Source of the DNA: Parabacteroides faecalis
GTDB taxonomy: Bacteria > Bacteroidota > Bacteroidia > Bacteroidales > Tannerellaceae
Direction: 5' to 3'
Length of the DNA stretch: 64,000 bases
NCBI RefSeq assembly: GCF_022809355.1
Contig: NZ_JAKZMM010000007.1
Coordinates: 62,001 to 126,000 of the forward strand
The notes below the pieces were generated by a model, which worked only from the letters and a program-made list of their open reading frames with translations, had not been told where the DNA came from and searched no databases. The position numbers and the translations under genes are program-made. This document shows, piece by piece, positions 23,598 through 31,803 of the stretch (position 1 is the first letter of the stretch; every line of letters begins with the position of its first letter).

Positions 23598-23635
23598 AGC
23601 AAATACCCTGAAAAATCACGTGCAAACAGAAAAAA

Positions 23636-23664
23636 TCCTGCCGTGTTATCACAACAGGGCAGGA
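23636..23664 (-). terminator. Terminator of the primase-helicase transcript
   Basis: TCCTGCC (23636-23642) pairs with GGCAGGA (23658-23664); on the minus strand the stem is followed by six T residues. It lies 40 bp past the stop of the primase-helicase gene. Confidence 0.7.
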
Positions 23665-23702
23665 CACAAGCACCTAAAAATACACAAGTTCAGCCCATAC
23701 GC

Positions 23703-25775
23703 CTACGGGCAGCTTGCGTTCCTTTGAAGATTATATGAACCGATGACAAAACAGCTTTGGTTCGCCGTGTCTTTGGTGATGATGTCCCTTTCCCGCATGA
23801 AGCGGATATAGCTCTTTGCGGTGCGCTCCTTGATGTCCAATACCTGCTGCAACTGCTCGCAAAGGTCTATGTAGGTGATGCGTGTCTGCCGCCCGAAGAT
23901 GTCACGTGCGACATTCACCAGTTCCCTTTCCTTGCGCTTCTCCTTTTCCTCACGTGGTTTCTCGCCCTTGTACACGTGCATCCCGGCTTCCTTGTCCCAA
24001 GCAAAGAGCATCAGCGGCACGTCCAGCGGGCTTCCGTCCCTTACTTTCAGGGCTTTTACCACCGACTGGGTAGGTTCTTCGTCTTTCTCAATGGACAGGA
24101 TAGTAGCCGCCTTGCGCTGCAACTCGCTGCCCAAATGTCCCCGCAGTTTCAATCCGTTGGGGACGAAGTGCAGCACGCACAGAATACACGTGTTGTAGAT
24201 GCCCGCCAGCCGATAAAGTTCATCTATCACCGCCACGCTTTCCGCTTCATCGTTGGCACTCTTAACAAGGTCTGCGATGCCGTCAATGACGACCAACTGG
24301 ATGCCGCCGTACTGGTAGTAGAACTTGTCCATGCTTTGTACAATGGCGTTCAGGCGTTCTTTGCGTGACATACCGGTAAGACAAAACGCTTTCAGTTCAT
24401 CGGGTTTGTCCGGCTGTTTGGCACGTGCCAGCAGGTTGCTTACGTTCTTGAACAGTTGCACTTCCGACTGTTCGGTGTCGTAGAGCAAGACCGCCTTGTG
24501 TTTGCCGTTGGCGGTTATCTGTATGCCCAGCGTATCTACTTCCGCACCAGCCGGGCAGATGCAGCCCGCCACGATTGCGGCTACGTAATTGCTCTTTCCC
24601 GTTCCCTCGCCCCCGGTGATGCCGAACAGGTTGCCTTGCGTTCCTAACGGAACGTCACCCGCCGAAATAATCTCTTGCGCTTTGGCGGGCGGGTTGTTGA
24701 AATCTATCTCGCACGATTTAAGCATAATCAATGTATCGCTATACAGGTTGTCTAAAAATTCGATAAACAGTTTCAGGAAATCTTCACGGGTGTTCCCGGC
24801 TTTGAAGTAGTCGGATATGTCCTTTTCCTCTTTCGTTCCCGGAAGCGGCAGCAGCAGGCGTTTCACGCCAAATTCTTCCAACAGTTTTTCCTGCTTGCAT
24901 GAACTTTCCCTGCCCGTCTTGTCCATGTCAAAGAGCAGGACGATGTGTTTGAAGCGGAACGTCAGCCGATAGACCAGCGTGGGCGGTATCGTCACCGTTT
25001 CGCTGTTGAAGCAGATAGCGTGAAAACCGTGCGCCGCCAGCGAAAGCACGTCTTTCTCGCCGCCCGTGATGAATAGCGTGTCGCCTTTGGCTGGCAGTTG
25101 TTCCAGCCCGAAACAGTAGTTCTCACCGAAGCTGCCGCCGTAGAGGAAGCGGGGCGTGGAGAACGGGCGGTACAGCTTGATGTGCTGTTTGCCCTTGTAG
25201 CCGTACATGGGTTCTGCCACCGATGAAGTGTAGGTGTACGGTTTGCCCTCTGCCGTTTCGCTGTTGTATTCCCGGAGCGAGCAGACCTTGTAACGTTCCA
25301 GCAGTTCGGGCGTGATGCCGTACTGTTGCCAGTACACCAGTTCGGCAAGCGGGAACTTCTGTTCCCGGAACTGGTAGGGCTTGACGGGCTTTTCGGGCGT
25401 TTCTTCGGGTTTGTCCGGCACTGCCCGGCAGACGGTTGCCGGGGGAACGGAAACCAGAGTGCCGGAAGCCAGCCCCAAGCCCAAATCCCGGTCGATGATT
25501 TCCAGTATCTCCACGAAGTCAGCCGCCCGGTTGCAGTCCAGCCCCTTTAACTGCCCCACGAGGAAGAAACAGTCGCCGCTGTAACTGTCGTTGCCGAAGT
25601 CTTTCATCTTGTAGATACCGCCCCGGCGGTCGAAATAGATGTTGCAGGAAGCCTTGCTGTCCTCGTACAACGGGTTAAGGAAGTTGCGACCTATGCGCCA
25701 GTTGCCGGGCAGGTAGTGTTTGAACACCGCCAGCCCGTTACTTGTTCTTTCTAAGATTTCCTCTTTCCTTAGCAT
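23703..25775 (-). CDS. Toprim primase fused to RecA-like helicase
   Basis: A 690-residue replication protein. The N-terminal third holds a primase-like region with a Toprim domain (LFITGGEKDVLSLAAHGF, about 231-248, and VLLFDMDKTGRES, about 275-287). The second half is a RecA/RepA-type ATPase with Walker A GGEGTGKSNYV (about 396-406) and Walker B LVVIDGIADL (about 500). The last 90 residues contain a winged-helix-like segment. It probably primes and unwinds the element after transfer, taking the place of the missing traP. It overlaps the upstream HTH gene by 38 bp. Confidence 0.85.
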   Translation of the reverse strand: MLRKEEILERTSNGLAVFKHYLPGNWRIGRNFLNPLYEDSKASCNIYFDRRGGIYKMKDFGNDSYSGDCFFLVGQLKGLDCNRAADFVEILEIIDRDLGLGLASGTLVSVPPATVCRAVPDKPEETPEKPVKPYQFREQKFPLAELVYWQQYGITPELLERYKVCSLREYNSETAEGKPYTYTSSVAEPMYGYKGKQHIKLYRPFSTPRFLYGGSFGENYCFGLEQLPAKGDTLFITGGEKDVLSLAAHGFHAICFNSETVTIPPTLVYRLTFRFKHIVLLFDMDKTGRESSCKQEKLLEEFGVKRLLLPLPGTKEEKDISDYFKAGNTREDFLKLFIEFLDNLYSDTLIMLKSCEIDFNNPPAKAQEIISAGDVPLGTQGNLFGITGGEGTGKSNYVAAIVAGCICPAGAEVDTLGIQITANGKHKAVLLYDTEQSEVQLFKNVSNLLARAKQPDKPDELKAFCLTGMSRKERLNAIVQSMDKFYYQYGGIQLVVIDGIADLVKSANDEAESVAVIDELYRLAGIYNTCILCVLHFVPNGLKLRGHLGSELQRKAATILSIEKDEEPTQSVVKALKVRDGSPLDVPLMLFAWDKEAGMHVYKGEKPREEKEKRKERELVNVARDIFGRQTRITYIDLCEQLQQVLDIKERTAKSYIRFMRERDIITKDTANQSCFVIGSYNLQRNASCP

Positions 25776-26097
25776 ACAACTGGTGGTTGGTTATCAGGTT
25801 GTCGATGTTCTCCTTGTTGCTCCTTATCAGGCGTTCTTCCAGCATCCGGCGTATCTCGCTGACCTTGTAGAAGTAACGTCCCCTGATGTTGGAATAGGCG
25901 ATAGTCCCCGACACCCGCAGGCGTTGCAGGGTCTTTTCGCTTATTTTCAGGAACGTGCAGACCTCGTAGCTGTCCACCCACATGTCTTCCTCGCTTTGCC
26001 TTGCCGTTTCCATGTGGTTGAAGATGTAGTCGGCAATGGCGGTAATCTTGTTGTCCAGTTCCTTGTAGGCTTTGGACTCGAATGTTATTATTTCCAT
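25738..26097 (-). CDS. Helix-turn-helix (excisionase-like) DNA-binding protein
   Basis: A 119-residue protein. Its centre (WVDSYEVCTFLKISEKTLQRL, key residues DSYEVCTFLKISEKTL, about 44-60) is a MerR/excisionase-type helix-turn-helix followed by the wing GTIAYSNIRGRYFYKVSEI. Such proteins are universal in Bacteroidales mobile elements and act in excision or transcription control. The ATG at 26097 (MEIITFESKA) is preferred over the upstream ATG at 26166, which lies within the rteC terminator region. It overlaps the primase-helicase gene, so the two are coupled. Confidence 0.82.
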   Translation of the reverse strand: MEIITFESKAYKELDNKITAIADYIFNHMETARQSEEDMWVDSYEVCTFLKISEKTLQRLRVSGTIAYSNIRGRYFYKVSEIRRMLEERLIRSNKENIDNLITNHQLYAKERGNLRKNK

Positions 26098-26148
26098 AAC
26101 GGTAACTAATTGATTTGCCGCAAAGTTCGGGTGTCCTGAAAAATAAAA

Positions 26149-26174
26149 CGCCACAGATGTACCCACCTGTGGCG
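26149..26174 (-). terminator. Hairpin terminator after rteC
   Basis: CGCCACAG (26149-26156) pairs perfectly with CTGTGGCG (26167-26174), 28 bp past the rteC stop and flanked by A/T-rich tracts. It separates rteC from the HTH gene. Confidence 0.65.
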
Positions 26175-26201
26175 AAATAAATTTTGTTAAAGCACGGTTG
26201 C

Positions 26202-27062
26202 CTAATCCTGCTCCCTCATGCGCATCAGCAACCTGTCTTTCAGGGTGGAGAGGAAGCCCGTTCGGTCTTTGGTCTTGGCTTTTAGTTCCATGTAGGTGTG
26301 GTAGAAGTCGCCGAGGTCGATGTCGAACACGTATTCAAAGTAGGCTACAATCTCCTTAATATCAACCGTCCCCTTGTTCAGACAGCCGCAGGCGTCCAGT
26401 GCGTAGATAAGTTCCACCAACGCCCTTTTCGTCCCCGTCCAGCGCAACACCTTTCCCATGAAGCCGTTCTTCACCCGCTTGCGTTGTTCCCGGCGTTCCA
26501 GCTCGTGCAGACGGTTGGTGAGGTATATTTCCAGCAGTTCGTTGGCTAAAATCTTGGCTACCTTGAAATCGTGACTGGTGCTGAACTGTGGGTCTGTTTC
26601 GTAATAGAAACTGTCCACGATGATTTGTATGTCAGGCTTCCCACGCATGAAATACTGCCTGTCCAAGTAGGTGGCTTTCGTTCGGTGGTACTGGTAGAAC
26701 GCCAAGTTCCGCTGGAACGACTTTGAAATCCGGTCGGTTTCCGACAGCAGGTAGTCCCTTTGCACTTCCTCGCTGCCGCTGGGGAAGCGCACCTCTATCT
26801 TGTAAACGGTGTTGTAATAGATGATTTTGCTCGCTAAAAGCGGTTTCAGTTCCTTGAAGAAGTGTATTTCCTCTTCCGTGCTGGCGAACGGGTAGGAGAT
26901 TATAAAGTTTTTGAGTTCGCCCAGTATCTCTTGCAGGTAGTCCACGCACAGGCGGCAGAGCGTCAGCGTGTCCGCTGCGGTGTCCTCGTATTCCTGTATC
27001 TGCCATTCCACTTTTTGAAGCAGTCCGGCGAAGTATGTTTCCAACGGTATCTTATGTTCCAT
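26202..27062 (-). CDS. rteC: RteC-family regulator
   Basis: A 286-residue protein of the RteC family, which in CTnDOT activates the excision genes after tetracycline induction. Recognisable parts are the helical N-terminus, the central FQRNLAFYQYHRTKATYLD, and the C-terminal winged-helix-like WTGTKRALVELIYALDACG (about 218-236), the DNA-binding region. The ATG at 27062 is chosen since the upstream ATG at 27104 lies ahead of the probable promoter. No rteA/rteB two-component genes are visible, so the inducing signal must differ, perhaps through the AraC gene upstream. Confidence 0.9.
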   Translation of the reverse strand: MEHKIPLETYFAGLLQKVEWQIQEYEDTAADTLTLCRLCVDYLQEILGELKNFIISYPFASTEEEIHFFKELKPLLASKIIYYNTVYKIEVRFPSGSEEVQRDYLLSETDRISKSFQRNLAFYQYHRTKATYLDRQYFMRGKPDIQIIVDSFYYETDPQFSTSHDFKVAKILANELLEIYLTNRLHELERREQRKRVKNGFMGKVLRWTGTKRALVELIYALDACGCLNKGTVDIKEIVAYFEYVFDIDLGDFYHTYMELKAKTKDRTGFLSTLKDRLLMRMREQD

Positions 27063-27066
27063 AACC

Positions 27067-27097
27067 TTGTGCTTATCTTTTATGAAGCACAAAGTTA
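27067..27097 (-). promoter_or_regulatory. rteC promoter and inverted repeat
   Basis: TAACTTTG on the minus strand (27090-27097) is a -7 box. Just downstream an 8-bp inverted repeat, TTGTGCTT (27067-27074) and AAGCACAA (27085-27092), overlaps the box and ends 5 bp before the rteC start. It could be an operator or a leader hairpin hiding the start region. Confidence 0.5.
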
Positions 27098-27135
27098 CGG
27101 GCATAAAAAATCTGTTTTATTCTTGATTTTTCACA

Positions 27136-27978
27136 TTACGTTCTTGTAACTGTGCATTTTCTTGTTTCCTGCGCTTTTCTGCGTATCTCGCCCGGTGTGT
27201 CCAGCAAGTAAGCCTTGCAAAAGTCGTTCAGGTTCGATGTCGATGCGAACCCGGTGGTGAACGCCACTTCGGTAAGTGTGAGGTTGGTGTTCTTCAGGTA
27301 GTGTTCCACGTCCTTTGCACGCTCCTTTATCACCCATTCCTTAGCCGTGTACCCGGTCATTTTCTTTACCTTCCGTCGGAACGAGCCGTATTCCATGCCG
27401 CATTTGTCCGCCAGTTGCTCGGCATCATAGACCATGTAGCCTTTCAGACGCACCATTTCGGTGAATGTCTGCCTGCCCAGCTCCGGCAGCATCCGTTCGG
27501 CGTGGCGCAGTTCCTTTTCCGTCACCAGCAGGCGGTTGTCCCTTACCGGGTTTCTCCGTAGCAGGTGGAAAGCGTGGCATACCGTGTTGTACACGTTGCA
27601 GAGGTACTGCCGTCCCGGTCGCATCCAGTGGAGCGCATCGCAGTAGGCGGTCAGTTCGGGTATCTCGTCCCGCTTGCGGTGCTGTTCCGCCAGTTCGTCC
27701 AGTATGGCGTAATGGGTGGTGGACATACCCAGCAGGATAATGATTGCCTTGTAGTCCTTGTATGTCGCCAGTGTCGGCGTTTCCGGCAGGCTCTTGAGCG
27801 TGTCGCACACGTGGGCGCACAGCCGCCCGTCCTTGCTGAACGGTTCAAGTTCCAAGTAGTTGTCCATTTTCCGGCTGTTGTGCAGCAGCCATGTTACCTT
27901 TTCGTCCAGTTCCTTGCAGGACGCTTCCAGTTCCGCTTCGGGAGCGGGCAGCAATAATGATGTAATCCGTTGTTCCAT
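27136..27978 (-). CDS. AraC-family transcription regulator
   Basis: A 280-residue protein whose last 100 residues form a double helix-turn-helix AraC domain: CGMEYGSFRRKVKKMTG (about 187-203), LTLTEVAFTTGFASTSNLNDF (key residues LTLTEVAFTTGFAS, about 234-247). The N-terminal part is helical and not a cupin. It lies between the cassette array and rteC on the same strand and may control rteC or the cassette region. Confidence 0.88.
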   Translation of the reverse strand: MEQRITSLLLPAPEAELEASCKELDEKVTWLLHNSRKMDNYLELEPFSKDGRLCAHVCDTLKSLPETPTLATYKDYKAIIILLGMSTTHYAILDELAEQHRKRDEIPELTAYCDALHWMRPGRQYLCNVYNTVCHAFHLLRRNPVRDNRLLVTEKELRHAERMLPELGRQTFTEMVRLKGYMVYDAEQLADKCGMEYGSFRRKVKKMTGYTAKEWVIKERAKDVEHYLKNTNLTLTEVAFTTGFASTSNLNDFCKAYLLDTPGEIRRKAQETRKCTVTRT

Positions 27979-28008
27979 ATCTGAATAAATTGATTTGTTT
28001 TCTGTACG

Positions 28009-28560
28009 TTACCCGGTAGCCCATAGCCAAAACTTTTGGATTAGCCGCCAAACCACGTGATAAAGGAACATGGCGGCAAGCATAAGAAAACCTGCCCGCA
28101 GGAAATATTCTTCAATGCGCTGCCAAACGCTCGTTTTTTGTTCGGGCATCAGTATGTCCGCCACTTCCTCAAAGGTCTTGCAGGCGAAAATCGCTTGCCG
28201 GAACTCGTCTGCGCTGTTCCAGCATTCTTCCTTGAACCACCGTGTCTTGGGGTATCGTTCCGCTACCAGTTCTTGCAGTTTTCGTAGTGGGAACGGTTCG
28301 GGGTTGTCCCCGTACTCGTATTCAATGGAAATCACACGTCCCTGCATCCTGATGCAATATCCGAATATCCCTTGCCACTTCACTTTGTGCGCCCCCTTTT
28401 CAACATATTTCGTCCCGGTTGCATCCACAACAATGTAGTTCTTCCGCTTCTTCAACAACTCGGTATTGGTCGTTGTGTATAGTTTTTCCTTGCGAAACAC
28501 GTATATCATGTTGCCTTTGGGGGCAAAACTGAATATCGGGTATTTTAACTTCACTTTCAT
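28009..28560 (-). CDS. Hypothetical protein with C-terminal membrane helix
   Basis: A 183-residue protein: an N-terminal beta-rich domain (about 1-85), a helical segment and a transmembrane helix near the C-terminus (about 152-172). No family recognised. It lies 13 bp after the 63-codon gene and no hairpin site separates it from that gene, so it may share one multi-gene cassette with the two genes to its right or be the fixed ICE flank of the array. Its base composition is less AT-rich than the array, which favours the second reading. Confidence 0.6.
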   Translation of the reverse strand: MKVKLKYPIFSFAPKGNMIYVFRKEKLYTTTNTELLKKRKNYIVVDATGTKYVEKGAHKVKWQGIFGYCIRMQGRVISIEYEYGDNPEPFPLRKLQELVAERYPKTRWFKEECWNSADEFRQAIFACKTFEEVADILMPEQKTSVWQRIEEYFLRAGFLMLAAMFLYHVVWRLIQKFWLWATG

Positions 28561-28573
28561 TGTAAATGGTTTA

Positions 28574-28765
28574 TTATCTTATAAAAGCAAAATAAAGCAG
28601 GATAATACCCAGCGCAATTCCAAAAAAGACAAGCCCTGTCAGGAGAAAGACCCAATCCGAATAATGGAAATCAATCTCCTTGTAAGGAATGGCAGTTTTC
28701 TTCACATACTTGTTCCATGCCCATATAAGAACTCTTCCCAATCGTTCTGCTTCAATATAGCTCAT
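28574..28765 (-). CDS. Small membrane protein
   Basis: A 63-residue protein with a polar N-terminal half and one strong transmembrane helix (about 38-61, WVFLLTGLVFFGIALGIILL). No family recognised. It lies between the 170-residue membrane protein gene (30 bp) and the 183-residue gene (13 bp), with no hairpin site between them. Confidence 0.5.
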   Translation of the reverse strand: MSYIEAERLGRVLIWAWNKYVKKTAIPYKEIDFHYSDWVFLLTGLVFFGIALGIILLYFAFIR

Positions 28766-28795
28766 AATTATTTTTACTTTTCAATTAGAATTTCC

Positions 28796-29308
28796 TCATA
28801 CACTACTAAACAACAAATAAAAGGTTGCAAACTGGATAATCAGAGAAACGACATAGATACTGTAATAGAGCAAATACTTTTTCTTTTTGTCAAACTCGGC
28901 GAAATACTTCTTGTATTTGTCCCCCTTTAATAAGAATATCTCATTGACGTAATATCCGCATATCCCGATGAGTATCAAAAGCAAAATAAAGACACCGTTT
29001 CCCAAAATGCTTAATAGGCTTATCCTGAAAATCTTGATGTAAGCAAGGCAGACAAGACAACATATCCAAAGGCTGATGAAACATGGGGTGCTAAGTGCCA
29101 TAGTGCTGTAAGGAAGATAGATGCCTTTATCCATTCCGCCTTCTTCTATTTTCTTACCAGTCGAAACTAACCATTTTATGTAGCGGTTGTCCCATTTCAA
29201 GAGGCTTAGCCAATACAAAGGGTTTAGCATCCTCCAAAAAATGAAAAACAGCAGCTTATAAGTGCAGTAATAATTGATGTTGTAATATTTCTCTAATAAT
29301 TTCCTCAT
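28796..29308 (-). CDS. Three-helix membrane protein, immunity-type cassette
   Basis: A 170-residue AT-rich gene. The protein has an aromatic N-terminal stretch (YYNINYYCTYKLLFFIFW), then hydrophobic helices at about 75-95, 102-122 and 147-167, and a basic segment (GDKYKKYFAEFDKKKK) before the last helix. Two other cassette proteins (31804-32193 and 33516-33917) share this plan. Such proteins are plausible immunity factors against membrane-acting toxins; this is inference. It begins 6 bp from a hairpin site. Confidence 0.6.
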   Translation of the reverse strand: MRKLLEKYYNINYYCTYKLLFFIFWRMLNPLYWLSLLKWDNRYIKWLVSTGKKIEEGGMDKGIYLPYSTMALSTPCFISLWICCLVCLAYIKIFRISLLSILGNGVFILLLILIGICGYYVNEIFLLKGDKYKKYFAEFDKKKKYLLYYSIYVVSLIIQFATFYLLFSSV

Positions 29309-29313
29309 GCCTT

Positions 29314-29363
29314 TAATGGCTTGACAAGGAGCTGCGTTCAGCAGCTATCTTGGCTCGTTAATA
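29314..29363 (-). repeat. Cassette hairpin site 1 (attC-like, type B)
   Basis: On the plus strand the site runs from TAATGG to CGTTAATAA. Stem: CAAG, then unpaired G, then AGCTGC, loop GTTCA, GCAGCT, unpaired AT, CTTG. It sits between the 323-residue gene and the 170-residue gene. Confidence 0.85.
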
Positions 29364-29375
29364 ATAATTACAATG

Positions 29376-30347
29376 TTATTCGTATAAAAGATTCACATTT
29401 AGCAGAGGAATACTTTCTTTTAAGCACCCCTCGCTTCTATGAATTAGAAATGAAACTAATACTGTTTCAAATTCATAATCTTCAAGGATATAAGGAGTTA
29501 AGTGTGCTATTTTTCCTTTGCCATTCAATGATATTTTAGTCCATTCTTTTTGTGTAAATTCCGGCCACTTCCTTAATTCGTAGCCCGGAATTAAACTCAA
29601 CTCTCTTATGTCTTCCTTGATGTAAAAGCGACCCTCTTGCTTATACTCTCGCCCCAATAAAGGACGGATAGAATCAACATTTTCAGAACTGTAAATCGGA
29701 TAAGAATAGGGATGAATACCCCAAGTTATCATGATTATTTCTTGGCTGAACAGTTCATCGATTAGCTCTGTATTGGAAAATTCGTCTATTAAGTCCAACT
29801 TCCGATTGCCATATTTTCGAGTTATTATTTCTTCCATTTTTGCTAAGTCCACAAGAATGAAGCCGAGATAATCATAAGAATCAAAGTATTTGTCAGATAT
29901 AGAGTAAACCAAATTTTCATTTAGTTTCATTTCTGAAAAATAGAAGTAAATAGTGATAATTTCAACAGGTATTGGAAGAACATCAATAGCGGGCAAGGTG
30001 TGAACAGGCTTGTCCTTAAAAATCTTAACATCTATATTAAATTCTCCTTGTAAGCTAAAATCTATTTTATGTTCAGACAAACCACTATTCGGAGAAAGCA
30101 ATCGTATATCTGACTTGTCATTGATATAGACTTTCCCCAAATAAGTTTGATTTATTAGTTCGCCTAAAATGGAATCACTAAAGGTTAATTGGTTTTCAAC
30201 CTTTTCAAACACACATCTAACATTATATTGACCTGATATACGATTCATGACATCAGGAATCGTATAACTAATCCGGTCAATACATAGCTGTAAACTGGCA
30301 ATTAAATCGTTGCCACCTCTAAATGCTATTGTTTTTATTCTTTCCAT
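29376..30347 (-). CDS. Hypothetical cassette protein (323 aa)
   Basis: A soluble 323-residue protein with no signal peptide or membrane helix, rich in Ile, Asp and Glu. I recognise no family. The gene is AT-rich like its neighbours and is bounded by hairpin sites on both sides (29314-29363 and 30384-30430), so it forms one complete single-gene cassette. By company it may be an immunity protein. Confidence 0.65.
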   Translation of the reverse strand: MERIKTIAFRGGNDLIASLQLCIDRISYTIPDVMNRISGQYNVRCVFEKVENQLTFSDSILGELINQTYLGKVYINDKSDIRLLSPNSGLSEHKIDFSLQGEFNIDVKIFKDKPVHTLPAIDVLPIPVEIITIYFYFSEMKLNENLVYSISDKYFDSYDYLGFILVDLAKMEEIITRKYGNRKLDLIDEFSNTELIDELFSQEIIMITWGIHPYSYPIYSSENVDSIRPLLGREYKQEGRFYIKEDIRELSLIPGYELRKWPEFTQKEWTKISLNGKGKIAHLTPYILEDYEFETVLVSFLIHRSEGCLKESIPLLNVNLLYE

Positions 30348-30383
30348 CTTATGTGAATCTTTTTTTTACGAACTCATTTATTA

Positions 30384-30430
30384 TTAATGGTTAGCAGGGA
30401 ACGGCTTGTCCGTTATCCTGCGTTGTTAGC
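30384..30430 (-). repeat. Cassette hairpin site 2 (attC-like, type A)
   Basis: Plus strand from TTAATGGTTAG to GTTGTTAGC. Stem: CAGG, unpaired G, AACGG, loop CTTGT, CCGTT, unpaired AT, CCTG. The stop codon of the ankyrin gene lies 2 bp away. Confidence 0.88.
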
Positions 30431-30431
30431 A

Positions 30432-31049
30432 TTATTTTTTTTGTTTCATCCATTGCAAAAGTAAATTTTCAATCTCTTTTACACCTGTTTCCTTAGCCAA
30501 AGCAAGAGGGGTGCTGCCGTTACTATCTTTTATATCAAGGTCTGCATGATATTCTAAAAGCAACTTCACCAGTTCTATGTTATTATTGGCAATGGCTTCC
30601 ATAATCGGATATATTTTATAGGTGTCGCATGGACTTTGGTAACCATTTACGTTAATGCCATGCTCCAGCAAGATATGGGCTAACTTTACGTTAGACAATT
30701 TGCAGGCGTATGTCAGGAGCGTAAGTCCATACTCATCGCTATATACTCTATCGTTTATGTCCTTGTATCTGGTAAGGGCATATTTTAGTACATCTTCTTT
30801 GTCAAAGTAGATTGCCGTATAGAGTATATCAAACTCGTAACAATCGTTACCCATTGCCATAGGTTCATCTTTTGCTGCCAGCAACTGTTTTATGGTTTCC
30901 ACATCATTGTTGCGGCAAGCAACCCCTAACGGATAAAGCTGGTAGGTTGCATCCCGTATAGTATCTTGCAGCAATGGGCTTGCTTTCACGCTATCCAAAC
31001 TACAAAAAAGCGTTGCAAGAAAAAGTAATGTCCAATTTATTATTTTCAT
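30432..31049 (-). CDS. Secreted ankyrin-repeat protein, immunity-type cassette
   Basis: A 205-residue protein with a signal peptide (about 1-23, ending SVKAS) and four or so ankyrin repeats: GVACRNNDVETIKQLL, GLTLLTYACKLSNVKLAHILLEHG and SNGSTPLALAKETGVKEIENLL-type units, the best at about 110-135 and 175-198. The ATG at 31049 puts the signal peptide at the N-terminus; the frame extends to 31070. Secreted ankyrin proteins often serve as immunity proteins for exported enzymes acting in the periplasm. It is a single-gene cassette between two type A hairpins. Confidence 0.8.
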   Translation of the reverse strand: MKIINWTLLFLATLFCSLDSVKASPLLQDTIRDATYQLYPLGVACRNNDVETIKQLLAAKDEPMAMGNDCYEFDILYTAIYFDKEDVLKYALTRYKDINDRVYSDEYGLTLLTYACKLSNVKLAHILLEHGINVNGYQSPCDTYKIYPIMEAIANNNIELVKLLLEYHADLDIKDSNGSTPLALAKETGVKEIENLLLQWMKQKK

Positions 31050-31078
31050 ATTAACTTTTCTAAGTCGCATGTTAATGC

Positions 31079-31125
31079 TAATGGTTAGCAGGGAACGGCT
31101 TGTCCGTTATCCTGCGTTGTTATCA
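31079..31125 (-). repeat. Cassette hairpin site 3 (attC-like, type A)
   Basis: Nearly identical to site 2: TAATGGTTAGCAGGGAACGG followed by the same loop and complementary arm, ending CGTTGTTATC. It separates the Tdi1-like gene from the ankyrin gene. Confidence 0.88.
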
Positions 31126-31138
31126 ACCTGTTCTAACC

Positions 31139-31729
31139 TCAAAGTTTATCAGACCGCTTAAATCTGCCGATTGTTTGCGTGCTAATATCAATGTATGGAA
31201 GTGTCTTGACTATCTCAATATTTTCAAAGTTCTCACTTCCACCCATTGCCAATAGAGGGGAATACCCGAAACATTCATCAATGTTAGGCGTTCCGAGTTT
31301 CTCTTGTATTACAGGATAATTTTCTAAATCAAACCAACCTTTCAAGAAACTTTGATTGAAAATTATCTTATTAAGAAGTACTGTAAGATTATCAGGGAGT
31401 ATTAAATACGTTCCGTATCTGACATTCAGATAAACGATGTAGTTATTCAGTTTCGGGTTCTTTACGTAGGCAAAGACATCACCGAAAGCCGTACACATGA
31501 ACGGCAGAAACGATTTATAATACTCCATGACATAACAAGAGTTTAGCACATATTGGTAATCAGACGGATTTATGATTTTAAGCATCCCGTCACAATAACT
31601 GCCCAGCCCGACTTCTTGCCATAAAGTAGTCAGTTCGGTATAAGACAAATCGGCATATTTAGCAATAAAGGTATCATCTACTGATTGTCTGATACTATTG
31701 AGGTTCTTTTCTAAAAATTTCTCGTACAT
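31139..31729 (-). CDS. T6SS immunity protein, GAD-like/DUF1851 (Tdi1 type)
   Basis: A 196-residue protein with an N-terminal GAD-like domain (about 10-95; YTELTTLWQEVGLGSYCDGML) and a C-terminal DUF1851 domain (GTPNIDECFGYSPLLAMGG, about 148-166, then EIVKTLPYIDI). This is the architecture of Tdi1, which neutralises the type VI secretion DNase Tde1 of Agrobacterium. No toxin gene is adjacent, so it is an orphan immunity gene. It occupies a complete cassette between two type A hairpins. It is the best functional anchor for the array. Confidence 0.85.
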   Translation of the reverse strand: MYEKFLEKNLNSIRQSVDDTFIAKYADLSYTELTTLWQEVGLGSYCDGMLKIINPSDYQYVLNSCYVMEYYKSFLPFMCTAFGDVFAYVKNPKLNNYIVYLNVRYGTYLILPDNLTVLLNKIIFNQSFLKGWFDLENYPVIQEKLGTPNIDECFGYSPLLAMGGSENFENIEIVKTLPYIDISTQTIGRFKRSDKL

Positions 31730-31750
31730 ATTTGTGCGCTTTATGGTTGA

Positions 31751-31796
31751 TAATGGTTCAGCAGGGAACGGCTTGTCCGTTATCCTGCTTCGTTAA
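31751..31796 (-). repeat. Cassette hairpin site 4 (attC-like, type A)
   Basis: TAATGGTTCAGCAGGGAACG, the type A stem and loop, then CCTGCTTCGTTAA. The stop codon of the next gene is 8 bp away. The flank differs from sites 2 and 3 (GTTCAG, CTTCGTTAA) in the same way as site 8. Confidence 0.88.
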
Positions 31797-31803
31797 TGGT
31801 AAA

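Noticed and set aside
23324-23602. 92-codon minus-strand frame upstream of the RibD-like gene
   Set aside because: It lies over the long hairpin, and its start is upstream of the predicted transcription start. Treated as part of a structured leader, with the gene reading kept only as an alternative.
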